From NCBI RefSeq assembly GCF_014650435.1, contig NZ_BMUY01000011.1, forward strand, positions 62,001-126,000: a stretch of DNA of 64,000 nucleotides, written 5' to 3'. How positions within the stretch are numbered: position 1 is the first letter of the stretch; every line of letters begins with the position of its first letter. The notes beneath the pieces were generated by a model that was not told the origin of the DNA, made no database searches, and worked only from the letters and a program-made list of their open reading frames with translations. The stretch is from Streptomyces tendae. Lineage in GTDB: Bacteria; Actinomycetota; Actinomycetes; Streptomycetales; Streptomycetaceae. Below are positions 42,777-50,841 of this stretch, in pieces. The position numbers and the translations under genes are program-made.

Positions 42777-44075
42777 ATGTCGCGGGGGACGGATCCGTAC
42801 GTGGCGGGCGCGATGGACCGCCGGATCGCTCTGGCCCATGAGTGGGACGAACTGGTGGAGCGTGTCCGCCGGTTGGGGCCACGGTTCGCCTCCTTCCTGG
42901 CACCACCGCGCACACAGGACTTCCTCTCGGCGGTCGGCGACGGCACCGCCGTGCTGATCAACGTGGCCAGGGAGTGCCACGCGCTCCTGGTGACGGCCTC
43001 CGGGGTGACAGCCGTGCCGCTGCCCGGCCTGTCCGCCGCGGAAATCGCCGACCGTACCGAAAGGCATCTGACGGCACTCCGCCGAACGGACCTGGCTGCT
43101 CAGCGGGTGCACCACACCCAGCAGCGAGCCCGGGTGCGCAAGGTTCCCGCCACGTATCAGGCCCACCACGCGGCGAAGATCGAGATGGCCGAGGCCCAGG
43201 CCGAGTTGGACCGGACCCTTCTGCCCCAGCTCGCCTGGCTCTGGGACACCGTCGCCGAGCCGGTCCTTCGGGCACTCGGTTCTCCCGCCAGGGCGGGCGC
43301 CGAGGCGGGACACAGAATCTGGTGGTGTCCGACCGGGCTGCTGTCCTTCCTCCCGCTCCACGCCGCCGGGTACCACGACGGGAGCGGACGCACGGTCCTG
43401 GACCGCGCTGTCTCCTCCTGCGTCCCGACCCTCCGGGCGCTGGCGAGGGCCGCCCGTGCGCCGGAAACGGAGCCGGCCGAGACCGACAAGCTGCTGGTGG
43501 TCGCCGTCCAGGAGGCAGACGGCATGTCTCCCCTCCCCCAGGTCGACGAGGAACTCCGGCTGCTCGAGGACATGTTCGGGCCGGACCGGCTGACCGTGCT
43601 GGAGGGCCCGAACGCCACTCGGGAGGCCGTCCTCGGTCAACTGCCTCAGCACCGCTGGGCTCACTTCAGCTGCCACGGCCGACAGGATCCGCTCGCCCCG
43701 TCCACCGGTGGACTACTCCTCACCGACGGAGTCCTGGGCATCAAGGAACTCGGCGCCCGCGCCTACAATGGCGACTTCGCCTTCCTCTCAGCCTGTATGA
43801 CGGCTGCCGGCGGCCTCTCGCTGAGCGACGAGGCCATCACCGTCGGGGCGGCGCTGCACTACTCGGGCTTCCGGCACGTGGTGGCGGCCCTGTGGTCGAT
43901 CGACGCCGACACGGCGACCGCTCTCACCGGCGACGTCTTCGGATCACTGACGCGCGGTGGGCGGTTCCGCCCGCAGGCATCCGCGGCCGCCGTCACGGAG
44001 GCCGTGATCAGGCTGAGGAACGACAGCCCCGCGCACCCCAGCAGGTGGGCGGCGTTCACTCACATCGGCCCCTGA
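42777..44075 (+). CDS. Stand-alone CHAT domain (caspase-like) protease
   Basis: The 432-residue protein is a CHAT peptidase. The predicted catalytic dyad is His300 in HFSCHG and Cys340 in LSACMT. The conserved downstream GFRHVVAALWSID and the upstream PLPQVDEELRLLEDMFG are in place. Residues 14-100 (DRRIALAHEWDELVERVRRLG ... VPLPGLS) look like the linker that follows the TPR array in fused TPR-CHAT proteins, but here no TPRs precede it. CHAT proteases cut specific partners in conflict or cell-death systems. It heads an operon with a zinc ribbon, a membrane protein and a large TPR protein. Its target is unknown. Confidence 0.92.
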   Translation: MSRGTDPYVAGAMDRRIALAHEWDELVERVRRLGPRFASFLAPPRTQDFLSAVGDGTAVLINVARECHALLVTASGVTAVPLPGLSAAEIADRTERHLTALRRTDLAAQRVHHTQQRARVRKVPATYQAHHAAKIEMAEAQAELDRTLLPQLAWLWDTVAEPVLRALGSPARAGAEAGHRIWWCPTGLLSFLPLHAAGYHDGSGRTVLDRAVSSCVPTLRALARAARAPETEPAETDKLLVVAVQEADGMSPLPQVDEELRLLEDMFGPDRLTVLEGPNATREAVLGQLPQHRWAHFSCHGRQDPLAPSTGGLLLTDGVLGIKELGARAYNGDFAFLSACMTAAGGLSLSDEAITVGAALHYSGFRHVVAALWSIDADTATALTGDVFGSLTRGGRFRPQASAAAVTEAVIRLRNDSPAHPSRWAAFTHIGP

Positions 44076-44109
44076 TCCGCCCGCTTCACACCACAAGAGG
44101 GGGCTCCCC

Positions 44110-44436
44110 ATGGCACTCGTCCCGTACGAAGAGGTCAACCAGCGCTCGTTCGAGGAGGAATCCGCCAGGCGGTTCACCCTCGTCCAGGTCGCGAAGGGCA
44201 CCGCCGAACTCCGCGGCCCGTGCCCCCGCTGCGGCACGGCCATCCAGATTCCCCTCGTCAGCGGCACCTACAAGAGCTTCCGGCTGTGGCGCCGCAACGG
44301 GGTCCGCCCGACCCCGCCGCCCGGAGAGGTCCACGAGGAGACAGTCATCTGCACCTGCGAGGAGGACCACCCTGGGCGGCCGGAGGGCAAGATCGGCTGC
44401 GGTGCCTACTGGTGCCTCGAGATCACCACGTCGTGA
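44110..44436 (+). CDS. Small zinc-ribbon-like protein of the CHAT operon
   Basis: The 108-residue protein contains six cysteines arranged as C38-x2-C41, C81-x-C83 (with His87) and C97-x4-C102, consistent with one or two zinc sites. No signal peptide, helix or catalytic motif is recognisable. ATG 44110 is preceded by AGAGGGGG. It lies 34 bp after the CHAT gene and overlaps the membrane-protein gene by 4 bp (GTGA), so it belongs to the same transcript. It could be a nucleic-acid or protein sensor or a protease substrate; this is speculation. I know of no named family for it. Confidence 0.8.
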   Translation: MALVPYEEVNQRSFEEESARRFTLVQVAKGTAELRGPCPRCGTAIQIPLVSGTYKSFRLWRRNGVRPTPPPGEVHEETVICTCEEDHPGRPEGKIGCGAYWCLEITTS

Positions 44437-45053
44437 GCGCATCCCTGCGTCCGGGCCGCCCCGCGGACCCGTCCGACGCCGCCCACGCACAGGAGCACCA
44501 TCGAACCCTGCGGGCCGAACTCGCGCTGGTGCGCGAGTCCGCCCACTCGTGGCGGATCGGTCTGGGAGGCCTGCTCCTCGCACTGATCGGCTTCAGCCTG
44601 ATCCGGGGCCCCAGCGAGGTCGACAAGGTGGCGCCGCCCTGGCACGCGGTCATCGGCTGCTTGCTGCTCGTGTCCCTCGCCACCGGCGGGTACGGCGCCT
44701 ACCGCCTGCTCAGCGCACACAACGGCAGACCCCGGACACGTCCGGTCGACCTCAGTTCCTCCCCGTCCACGCAGAACCACCTGCTCGCCCTGACGGCCTT
44801 GAGGGACCTGCGTCACGGGATCACCGCGACGTTGCTCTGCACGGTGTTCCTGGTGGCCGCCGTGGGCACCACCTGGTACGGGCCGGAGAAGGAGAAACCA
44901 AAACTGCTGGTGCGCACCGCAACAGGTGCCGTTCTGTGCGGCGACGCGGCGACCGGCGATGGACGCCGCCTCACCCTGCGGACCAAGTCCGGGCGCGTCG
45001 GAGTCGCGCTGTCGGACGTCCTCGTCATGGAGACGGTGGAGAAATGCCCATGA
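44433..45053 (+). CDS. Three-TM membrane protein of the CHAT operon
   Basis: The 206-residue protein has three predicted helices: IGLGGLLLALIGFSLI (about 42-57), HAVIGCLLLVSLATGGYGAYRLL (70-92) and GITATLLCTVFLVAAVGTTWYG (130-151). An acidic, His-containing N-terminus and a hydrophilic C-terminal domain of about 55 residues with two cysteines complete it. With odd helix number, the two ends lie on opposite sides of the membrane. Both neighbours overlap it by 4 bp. It may anchor the system or be a target of the protease. I recognise no family. Confidence 0.82.
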   Translation: MSASLRPGRPADPSDAAHAQEHHRTLRAELALVRESAHSWRIGLGGLLLALIGFSLIRGPSEVDKVAPPWHAVIGCLLLVSLATGGYGAYRLLSAHNGRPRTRPVDLSSSPSTQNHLLALTALRDLRHGITATLLCTVFLVAAVGTTWYGPEKEKPKLLVRTATGAVLCGDAATGDGRRLTLRTKSGRVGVALSDVLVMETVEKCP

Positions 45054-48000
45054 AACGACGATCCGGTGAGCGGGAAACGCACGAGGAGCGGCTCTACTTC
45101 GTGGAGAACCCGGCGACGGCCTGGCTGTCCGACCTGAACACCGCCGTCGAAGCCAACGAGGCCCACCTCGCCGCCCACCCCGACTGTCCCCTCCGCTGGC
45201 TGTACCAGGCCCACACCGGCGACCTCCGTGCCGCACGCGGCGAGCGGACGGAAAGCCGGGAGGACCTGGTCCGGGCGGCCGAACTGCTGAGGGAGGCGTC
45301 CACGGACCCGGAGCCCTCGATCCCGCCCGGCCGGCGTGGAGGGGTCCTCTTCAATCTCGGCAACCTGCTCACCAAGCAAGGACTCGCCGAATCGTTCACC
45401 GCCTTGAGCGAGGGCGTCGACGCCTACCGGCAGGCACTCGAACTGCTGACCGGCGCGGAGCGCCTCGCCTGTGTCTCCAACATGCTGCCGGAACTGCTGG
45501 CCGTTGCCGACCGCTCGGGTCGCCCCGAACCGCGCGAGGAGGCCCGAGAGCTCGCCCTGCGGTTCCTGGACGAGGCGGCCACGCATCCCGTCTCGGAGAT
45601 CGGCGTCTGGAACGCGGCGATCGCATGCCTTCATGCGGAACCGGTCCCGACGGAGCTGCACCTCCGCCTGATCGCCAAGGCGGAGCCACTCGTCCGGCAA
45701 CCCGCGCCCGACGACGTCCGCGGGCTGCGGTTCCACCGGCTGGAGACACTGCTGAGCGCGTGCTGGGAGCGGACCGGGGAACGCCGTTTCCTGTCGCGGG
45801 CCGTCGAGGCGGGCCGACAGGCCGTGGCGCTGTGCCCCACCGAGGGCAAGACGGTGGCCAACTTGGCACTCGCCCTCAAGAAGGCAGGCGCACTCGACGG
45901 GGATCCGGAACTCCTCACGGAGGCAGCCCACTTCTGTACCAGGGCTCTGGAGCTCACCCCTGCGGAATCCGACGACCATCCGTCGATGCGGGGCGATCTG
46001 GCCGGCATCCGCGTCCTGCTGAGCGAATACCAGGACCAGGAAGAGAATCTGCGCGCCGCTCTCCACGAGACCTCCGAAGTCGTCGAACACGGCCGGCACA
46101 CGGGGAACTTCGGGCTCGTGCGAACGTTTCTCCCGAACCTCGCGCTGGTGCGACTGCGGCTGGGGATGGTGATCGATGACCGAGGCCTGAAGACGGACGC
46201 CCTCGACGCATTCCGTGAAGCGCTCAAGCTGCACCTGCCGCCCGGCACACGCGCCCGGTTGCTCGTCAATTACGGCTCCGGTCTGGCCCAGCTCGCCGCG
46301 CACGACGACCGTCCGGCCGACAGACTCCACGAAGCCAACCAGGCCATGACCGAAGCCCTCATCCTGCTGCCGGACGACGAACCACAACTGGGCGAGTTCC
46401 TGCGCGCCCACGCGGTCAACGCGTTCACGCTGACGGTGCACGCCGACACGGCGACGGCCCTCGACACGGCCATCGCCACGTGGGAACGCGTCCTCGCCAG
46501 GGCCACGGCGTGCTCCCTCACCGAACCGGCCCAGGTGTGCCGGGAACTCCTGGCAGTCCACTACTTGGATCGCTACGACGGCACAGCGGACGTGGCAGAC
46601 CTCGGACGAGCCGTCGAACACGGCGAACACGTGCTGCGCAACCCCCACCAGGCTCTCGGAGCCGCCTGGCTGTTGCTCACCGTCTACGCGGTCGGCGATG
46701 CCTACCGTCTGCGCGCACTGGTCACCCACGACCCCAGCGACTTCGAGCACGCCATCGCGTCGGTGGCCGAGGTACTGGAATGGCCGGACCTCCCCCTGCC
46801 CATGCGGCAGAACTTCCTGACCGCCCAATCCGCCACCCACAACGACCGCTTCAACGCCTTCGGCAGGCCATCGGATCTCGACACCGCGCTGGCCTTCGCC
46901 CAGCAGGCGGTCGCCGTTCCCGTGCCCACGGGGCCGGAGTCAAGCACGCACCATCAGCTGGCCGCCTGCCTCAGCCAGAAGTACCAGCAGAGCGGCCTGG
47001 TCGAGCACCTGGACCGAGCGGTGGAGATCTGGCGCGCGGCCCGGTCGTCCATCCGCTCGAGACTCGGTGAGGACGACGACCCTCTGACCGTGTGCTACAC
47101 GGACTCCGATCTCTCCGTCATCCACAACCTGTCGACCACCCTCGCCCAGCGCTACCACCTCCATCAGATCCCCTCGGACCTCGACGAGGCGCTGGACGCG
47201 ATGACGATCGTGCTCCGCCACACCTCCGCGAACCGGCCCGCCCGGCCCGACCGGTTGACCTCCGCGGCGAACATGTTCCGCAGCCGCTGGTCGCGCGACG
47301 CCACGCCCGACGACCTCAGCCGGGCCCTGTCCTACGCGGAAGAGGCCGTCGCCTCCGCGCGTCCGGGATCACACACCCACCTCAACGCGGTCACCGCCCT
47401 GCTCGCCATCCATGCCGACGACCGGGACGTCCTCGGCGACGGGGGCTTCGCGGACGACGGCGGTCACGCCGAGTCGCGCGATCGGGCCGTCGAGTTCGGT
47501 GTCCGGCTGACCGAGTCGGCGGACGTCGCCGCCCTCCGGAGGGGGATACTGCTGACGCACAACACCGCCATGACGATGCGACAGCGGTGGCGTGTCTCCC
47601 GGGACCACAGCGATCTGGACCGCGCCATCTCCCTCCTCCGGAAGGTGCTCGAGCGGGTCGGCGTGGAACGCTCCCCGCTGTCGGCTCTGGCGCTGGGTTG
47701 GACTCTGCTCGATCACTCACGGACGGAGGAAACGGAGTGCTCGCCGGACTCGCCGCTGTCCGCAGCGGAGGCGCGCCGGGGAGCCGCAGCCGCCTTCCGC
47801 AGTGTGGCCTCCTCCGCCACCGCCCCCACCGGTGCGCGCTTCCAGGCCGCCCGCGGCTGGGCCACGGTCACCGGCCGCCCGGACGAGGAGACGCTGGCGG
47901 CCTGCAGGCAGTTGATGGAACTCCTGCCACTGGTGGTCTGGGTGGGAGCTCCTCGCACCGTCCGTGAGGCGGTCCTCGATGACGAGTCGGCCCTGGCACC

Positions 48001-49822
48001 CATGGCGGCCCTGGCAGCTCTGGAGGCCGGCCGGCCCGCCGACGCGGTGGAGTTCCTGGAGCTGGGACGCGGTGTCCTCTGGTCCCAGAGCCTCGACCTG
48101 CGCACCGACCTCACCGAGATCGAGGAGGCGGACCCGGAACTCGGCGCGCGGCTCGCCGCGGTCCGCGAGGCTCTGGACACGCCCACCACGGATGCCGGGG
48201 CGGCGGACCTCCCCCTCGTGGCCGAGTCCTCGGTACCGGCTCCCCCGGACCCCGTCGACCCGGACTGGGAGGCGGTCATCCTTCAGGTGCAACAGAGCTC
48301 GGCGAGCGGTGACCGGGCCGGCCTCTACGACCACCTCGGTCCGCTGACCACCGCCGACGATCCCCGTGTCGCCGGCTACGCGGAATTCGGCCGAGGGCTC
48401 GCCCTCATCGACCGCGGGGAACCGGAGGCCGCCCGCGAGGCACTCTCCCGCGCCGCCGCACACGGCGGTCCCTTCGCCCCCGCCGCGGCCAACACGCTGG
48501 GGGACCTGCTGGTGGCGGCCGACGACTACGGGGCCGCACGGGCTGCCTACGAACGGGCCCGCGACTCGTCCGACCAGGAGCAGTCCAGGGTGGCGGCCGC
48601 GAGCCTGGGCCGTCTGGACGAGATCGAAGCCGCGCAGACCCGGCTCGACCACGGTCTGGCCCGTGTCCTCGTACTCGGTGACGTCCCGGAACTCATCGGG
48701 CTCGCGGTGCGCCTGTTGGAGCAGAGGAGGTTCGCCGACTGCCGCCTCTTCGTGGAGCGTGCCTTCCCGCGCATCCCGTCCGAGGACCAGCCGTCGATGG
48801 CCTCGTTCCTGGCGCTTGTCCGCGGGCGGACGGGTGACGTCCCCGGGGCCCGCAGCGCCTGGGAACACGCCCTCACCAGCGACGATCCGGAGACGGCAGC
48901 GAACGCCGCCCTGGGTCTCGGCGATCTCCTGGCCGGTGAGTACACACTCGACGAAGCCCGCTCCGCCTACGCCCGCGCCCAGGACTTCCCGGGCACGGCC
49001 GACGAGGCCCGCGCCCACCTCGCGGCCCTCTCGGTCCCCTCCCCCGAGGACGCCCCCGTCGACCGGGCTCTCCGCCTCACTTTCGACTACGGGCACTGGC
49101 TGGCCCACCGCCGCCCCGCGGAGGAAGCCCTCACCGTCCTCGAGGAGGCCCTCGCCGCAGGGTGCGCCGACCCCCGCGCCCACTACTACGTCTTCGAGGT
49201 CGTCAGGCTCCGCAGGGAACCCTCGGCACAGTGGATGAGGGAATGCCTCCACCGTGTGCTCGCCCGGTCTCCCGATCCCGGTTCGCCCCTGGCTCTCATC
49301 AGCAGGGCGCGCCTGCGCCAGCTCCGCGGGGACGAGGAAGGCGCCGTGCGCATCCTCGACGACGCCTACGGCGCCGCCATCGCCCGGGGCGACGCCGAAC
49401 TCGCCGCCATCGCCGCCCTGGTGCAGGCCACACACCACCAGCACGTCGAGAACGTCAACGCCGCCCACGACGCCTACCAGCGGGCCATCCGCTCGGGCCA
49501 CCCCGAACTCTCCCCGACCGCCGCCTACTGGATGGCGGTCATGCTCGACGAGGCCGACCGTGGGGAGCAGGCCCGCGCCGCCTACCGGCACGTCATGATC
49601 AGCGGCCACCCGGTCCAGGGCGGCATGGCGGCTTTCACCCTCGGCATGAGCCTGGGCAGGGCCGGTGACGTCGACGGGGCCGTCAAGGCGTTCACATGGG
49701 CCGCCAACGGAGTCTGGGAGCAGTCGGCGGCCGACGCCAGGAAGATGCTGGCGAGAATCTCCGCCGACGGATCCGACTCCGCCGACCCGCCCGACCGCCC
49801 CGGCCCTCGGGGCACCGGCTGA
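45050..49822 (+). CDS. Giant TPR protein of the CHAT operon, CHAT domain replaced by further TPRs
   Basis: This 1590-residue cytoplasmic protein is nearly all helical repeats. Residues 1-1000 have the irregular TPRs typical of actinobacterial TPR-CHAT proteins (for example DLDEALDAMTIVLRHT and SDLDRAISLLRKVLERVG). Residues about 1001-1045 hold the linker VEFLELGRGVLWSQSLDLRTDL that in fused proteins directly precedes CHAT. Instead, a Pro/Asp-rich joint and about 500 residues of regular TPR/Sel1-like repeats follow (DDYGAARAAYERARDSS, GDVPGARSAWEHALTSDDPETAANAALGLGDLL). ATG 45050 overlaps the previous stop; ATG 45044 is too near the GGTGGAG. It is probably the sensor or scaffold for the CHAT protease. 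Confidence 0.9.
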   Translation: MKRRSGERETHEERLYFVENPATAWLSDLNTAVEANEAHLAAHPDCPLRWLYQAHTGDLRAARGERTESREDLVRAAELLREASTDPEPSIPPGRRGGVLFNLGNLLTKQGLAESFTALSEGVDAYRQALELLTGAERLACVSNMLPELLAVADRSGRPEPREEARELALRFLDEAATHPVSEIGVWNAAIACLHAEPVPTELHLRLIAKAEPLVRQPAPDDVRGLRFHRLETLLSACWERTGERRFLSRAVEAGRQAVALCPTEGKTVANLALALKKAGALDGDPELLTEAAHFCTRALELTPAESDDHPSMRGDLAGIRVLLSEYQDQEENLRAALHETSEVVEHGRHTGNFGLVRTFLPNLALVRLRLGMVIDDRGLKTDALDAFREALKLHLPPGTRARLLVNYGSGLAQLAAHDDRPADRLHEANQAMTEALILLPDDEPQLGEFLRAHAVNAFTLTVHADTATALDTAIATWERVLARATACSLTEPAQVCRELLAVHYLDRYDGTADVADLGRAVEHGEHVLRNPHQALGAAWLLLTVYAVGDAYRLRALVTHDPSDFEHAIASVAEVLEWPDLPLPMRQNFLTAQSATHNDRFNAFGRPSDLDTALAFAQQAVAVPVPTGPESSTHHQLAACLSQKYQQSGLVEHLDRAVEIWRAARSSIRSRLGEDDDPLTVCYTDSDLSVIHNLSTTLAQRYHLHQIPSDLDEALDAMTIVLRHTSANRPARPDRLTSAANMFRSRWSRDATPDDLSRALSYAEEAVASARPGSHTHLNAVTALLAIHADDRDVLGDGGFADDGGHAESRDRAVEFGVRLTESADVAALRRGILLTHNTAMTMRQRWRVSRDHSDLDRAISLLRKVLERVGVERSPLSALALGWTLLDHSRTEETECSPDSPLSAAEARRGAAAAFRSVASSATAPTGARFQAARGWATVTGRPDEETLAACRQLMELLPLVVWVGAPRTVREAVLDDESALAPMAALAALEAGRPADAVEFLELGRGVLWSQSLDLRTDLTEIEEADPELGARLAAVREALDTPTTDAGAADLPLVAESSVPAPPDPVDPDWEAVILQVQQSSASGDRAGLYDHLGPLTTADDPRVAGYAEFGRGLALIDRGEPEAAREALSRAAAHGGPFAPAAANTLGDLLVAADDYGAARAAYERARDSSDQEQSRVAAASLGRLDEIEAAQTRLDHGLARVLVLGDVPELIGLAVRLLEQRRFADCRLFVERAFPRIPSEDQPSMASFLALVRGRTGDVPGARSAWEHALTSDDPETAANAALGLGDLLAGEYTLDEARSAYARAQDFPGTADEARAHLAALSVPSPEDAPVDRALRLTFDYGHWLAHRRPAEEALTVLEEALAAGCADPRAHYYVFEVVRLRREPSAQWMRECLHRVLARSPDPGSPLALISRARLRQLRGDEEGAVRILDDAYGAAIARGDAELAAIAALVQATHHQHVENVNAAHDAYQRAIRSGHPELSPTAAYWMAVMLDEADRGEQARAAYRHVMISGHPVQGGMAAFTLGMSLGRAGDVDGAVKAFTWAANGVWEQSAADARKMLARISADGSDSADPPDRPGPRGTG

Positions 49823-49926
49823 TCGGGACGTCGGCGCCGGGCACGGGCGTTGGCCGGGGGCAGGGGCCTCAGTGACGGGTCGTCACCTGGCGTCTTATCC
49901 CGTGGAAGACTACGGTGCCTGGCTCG

Positions 49927-49932
49927 CATACT
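49927..49932 (+). promoter_or_regulatory. -10 element of a leaderless zinc-ribbon gene
   Basis: CATACT lies 6 nt before ATG 49939, the same spacing seen for the genes at 42777 and 24365. There is no Shine-Dalgarno. Confidence 0.4.
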
Positions 49933-49938
49933 GGCCCG

Positions 49939-50445
49939 ATGAGGCCGCACTCCACGCATCATCGGTTCCGGGACCCGCGCAGCACGAAATACGACTTCCT
50001 CGTCTCGGTCCTCGTTCGCTGTCCCGGCTGCGCGAAAGCCGCGCACGTCGTGACTGCCCCGGCCCCGGAAGGCGGGCACGACGGTGGCCTCTTCGCTCCG
50101 AGGCGTCTCGTCTGCCGCAGCTGCGGGACGTCGAAGCAGTGGAGCGGTCGGAGTGTGGCCCTTCACCGTGACCCGCACACGTCGGCAACCGACCCGTACT
50201 TCGGCATTCCTTTGTGTCTGCAGACCGAAACCCGGCACGGATGGGTATGGGCCTACAACCTGGAACACCTTGACCTGATCAGACGCTTCGTGCAGGCGTC
50301 GCTGCGTGAGGGGATTCCCTGGCACGACCACGGCCTGAAGATGACCACGGTGGCCCGCCTGCCCTCATGGATGCAGCACGCCAAGAACCGCGACGAGGTA
50401 CTGCGGGCCATCGACCGCATTCACGCCTCACTGGTTCACACCTGA
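49939..50445 (+). CDS. TFIIB-type zinc-ribbon protein of unknown function
   Basis: The 168-residue protein carries a four-cysteine zinc ribbon, C28-P-G-C31 and C59-R-S-C62. A conserved-looking domain follows (YFGIPLCLQTETRHGWVWAYNLEHLDLIRRFVQASLRE) and a C-terminal helix LPSWMQHAKNRDEVLRAIDRIH. I recall similar stand-alone proteins in streptomycetes but no known function. It lies 116 bp after the TPR gene with its own likely promoter, so it is a neighbour of the CHAT operon and not necessarily a member. An in-frame ATG at 49915 is less likely. Confidence 0.75.
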   Translation: MRPHSTHHRFRDPRSTKYDFLVSVLVRCPGCAKAAHVVTAPAPEGGHDGGLFAPRRLVCRSCGTSKQWSGRSVALHRDPHTSATDPYFGIPLCLQTETRHGWVWAYNLEHLDLIRRFVQASLREGIPWHDHGLKMTTVARLPSWMQHAKNRDEVLRAIDRIHASLVHT

Positions 50446-50502
50446 GCCGGTGCGCGGCATGCAGCACGGCAAAGGCGCGGCCCGCTCGAGTCGACTGCCT
50501 GC

Positions 50503-50739
50503 TCACGTCGTCCCGGCAGACGGCTGGCATCGGCGGCCAGGAGGCGAGAAGGACTGCAGGAACGGGGTCGTCAACGACAACAGCGTCAACGTGTCCATCC
50601 CTGCGTCGGCGGACCTGCTCGCCATTTCGACACAGCGAGGATCGACGATCTCATCGAACTCGACGCGCCACGTCAGGTCCAGGCCGAAGCTGCCGAGGCG
50701 AACCAGTAGCTCTGCTGCTTCGGCTTCCTCGAGCGCCAT
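50503..50739 (-). CDS. Possible small protein downstream of the MBL-fold gene
   Basis: A 78-residue reading frame starts MALEEAEAAELLVRLGSFG after GGAAGAGGGCCGC, an adequate ribosome site. It continues with a balanced, protein-like segment (LDLTWRVEFDEIVDPRCVEMAS) before a less natural basic end. It lies 15 bp after a 28-codon frame coupled to the MBL-fold gene, so it could be the end of that operon. I recognise no family. It may equally be the remnant of a longer gene. Confidence 0.4.
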   Translation of the reverse strand: MALEEAEAAELLVRLGSFGLDLTWRVEFDEIVDPRCVEMASRSADAGMDTLTLLSLTTPFLQSFSPPGRRCQPSAGTT

Positions 50740-50754
50740 GCGGCCCTCTTCCGT

Positions 50755-50841
50755 TCAGGGAGCAGTAGGACACGTCCCGTCAGCAAAGAGACGCTCCAGC
50801 ATCTGGACCATCTCCCCCAGCTCCGGCCCGACCGACGTCAC
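50755..50841 (-). CDS. Possible 28-residue peptide coupled to the MBL-fold gene
   Basis: GTG at 50839-50841 overlaps the TGA of the MBL-fold gene (GTGA). The frame encodes VTSVGPELGEMVQMLERLFADG and a few more residues before a stop. The amphipathic helix in the middle and the coupling argue that it may be translated. Chance cannot be excluded at this length. Confidence 0.3.
   Translation of the reverse strand: MTSVGPELGEMVQMLERLFADGTCPTAP

Noticed and set aside
42442-42915. Minus-strand frame with a protein-like stretch near 42570-42670
   Set aside because: It overlaps the CHAT start, lacks a ribosome site and any recognised domain. It may be a remnant but cannot be called a gene.
42842-49822. 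A 2326-codon open frame covering the whole CHAT-TPR region
   Set aside because: Only its part from 45050 is the TPR gene. Upstream it is an out-of-frame shadow of the CHAT, zinc-ribbon and TM genes with Arg/Pro/Gly-rich nonsense sequence.
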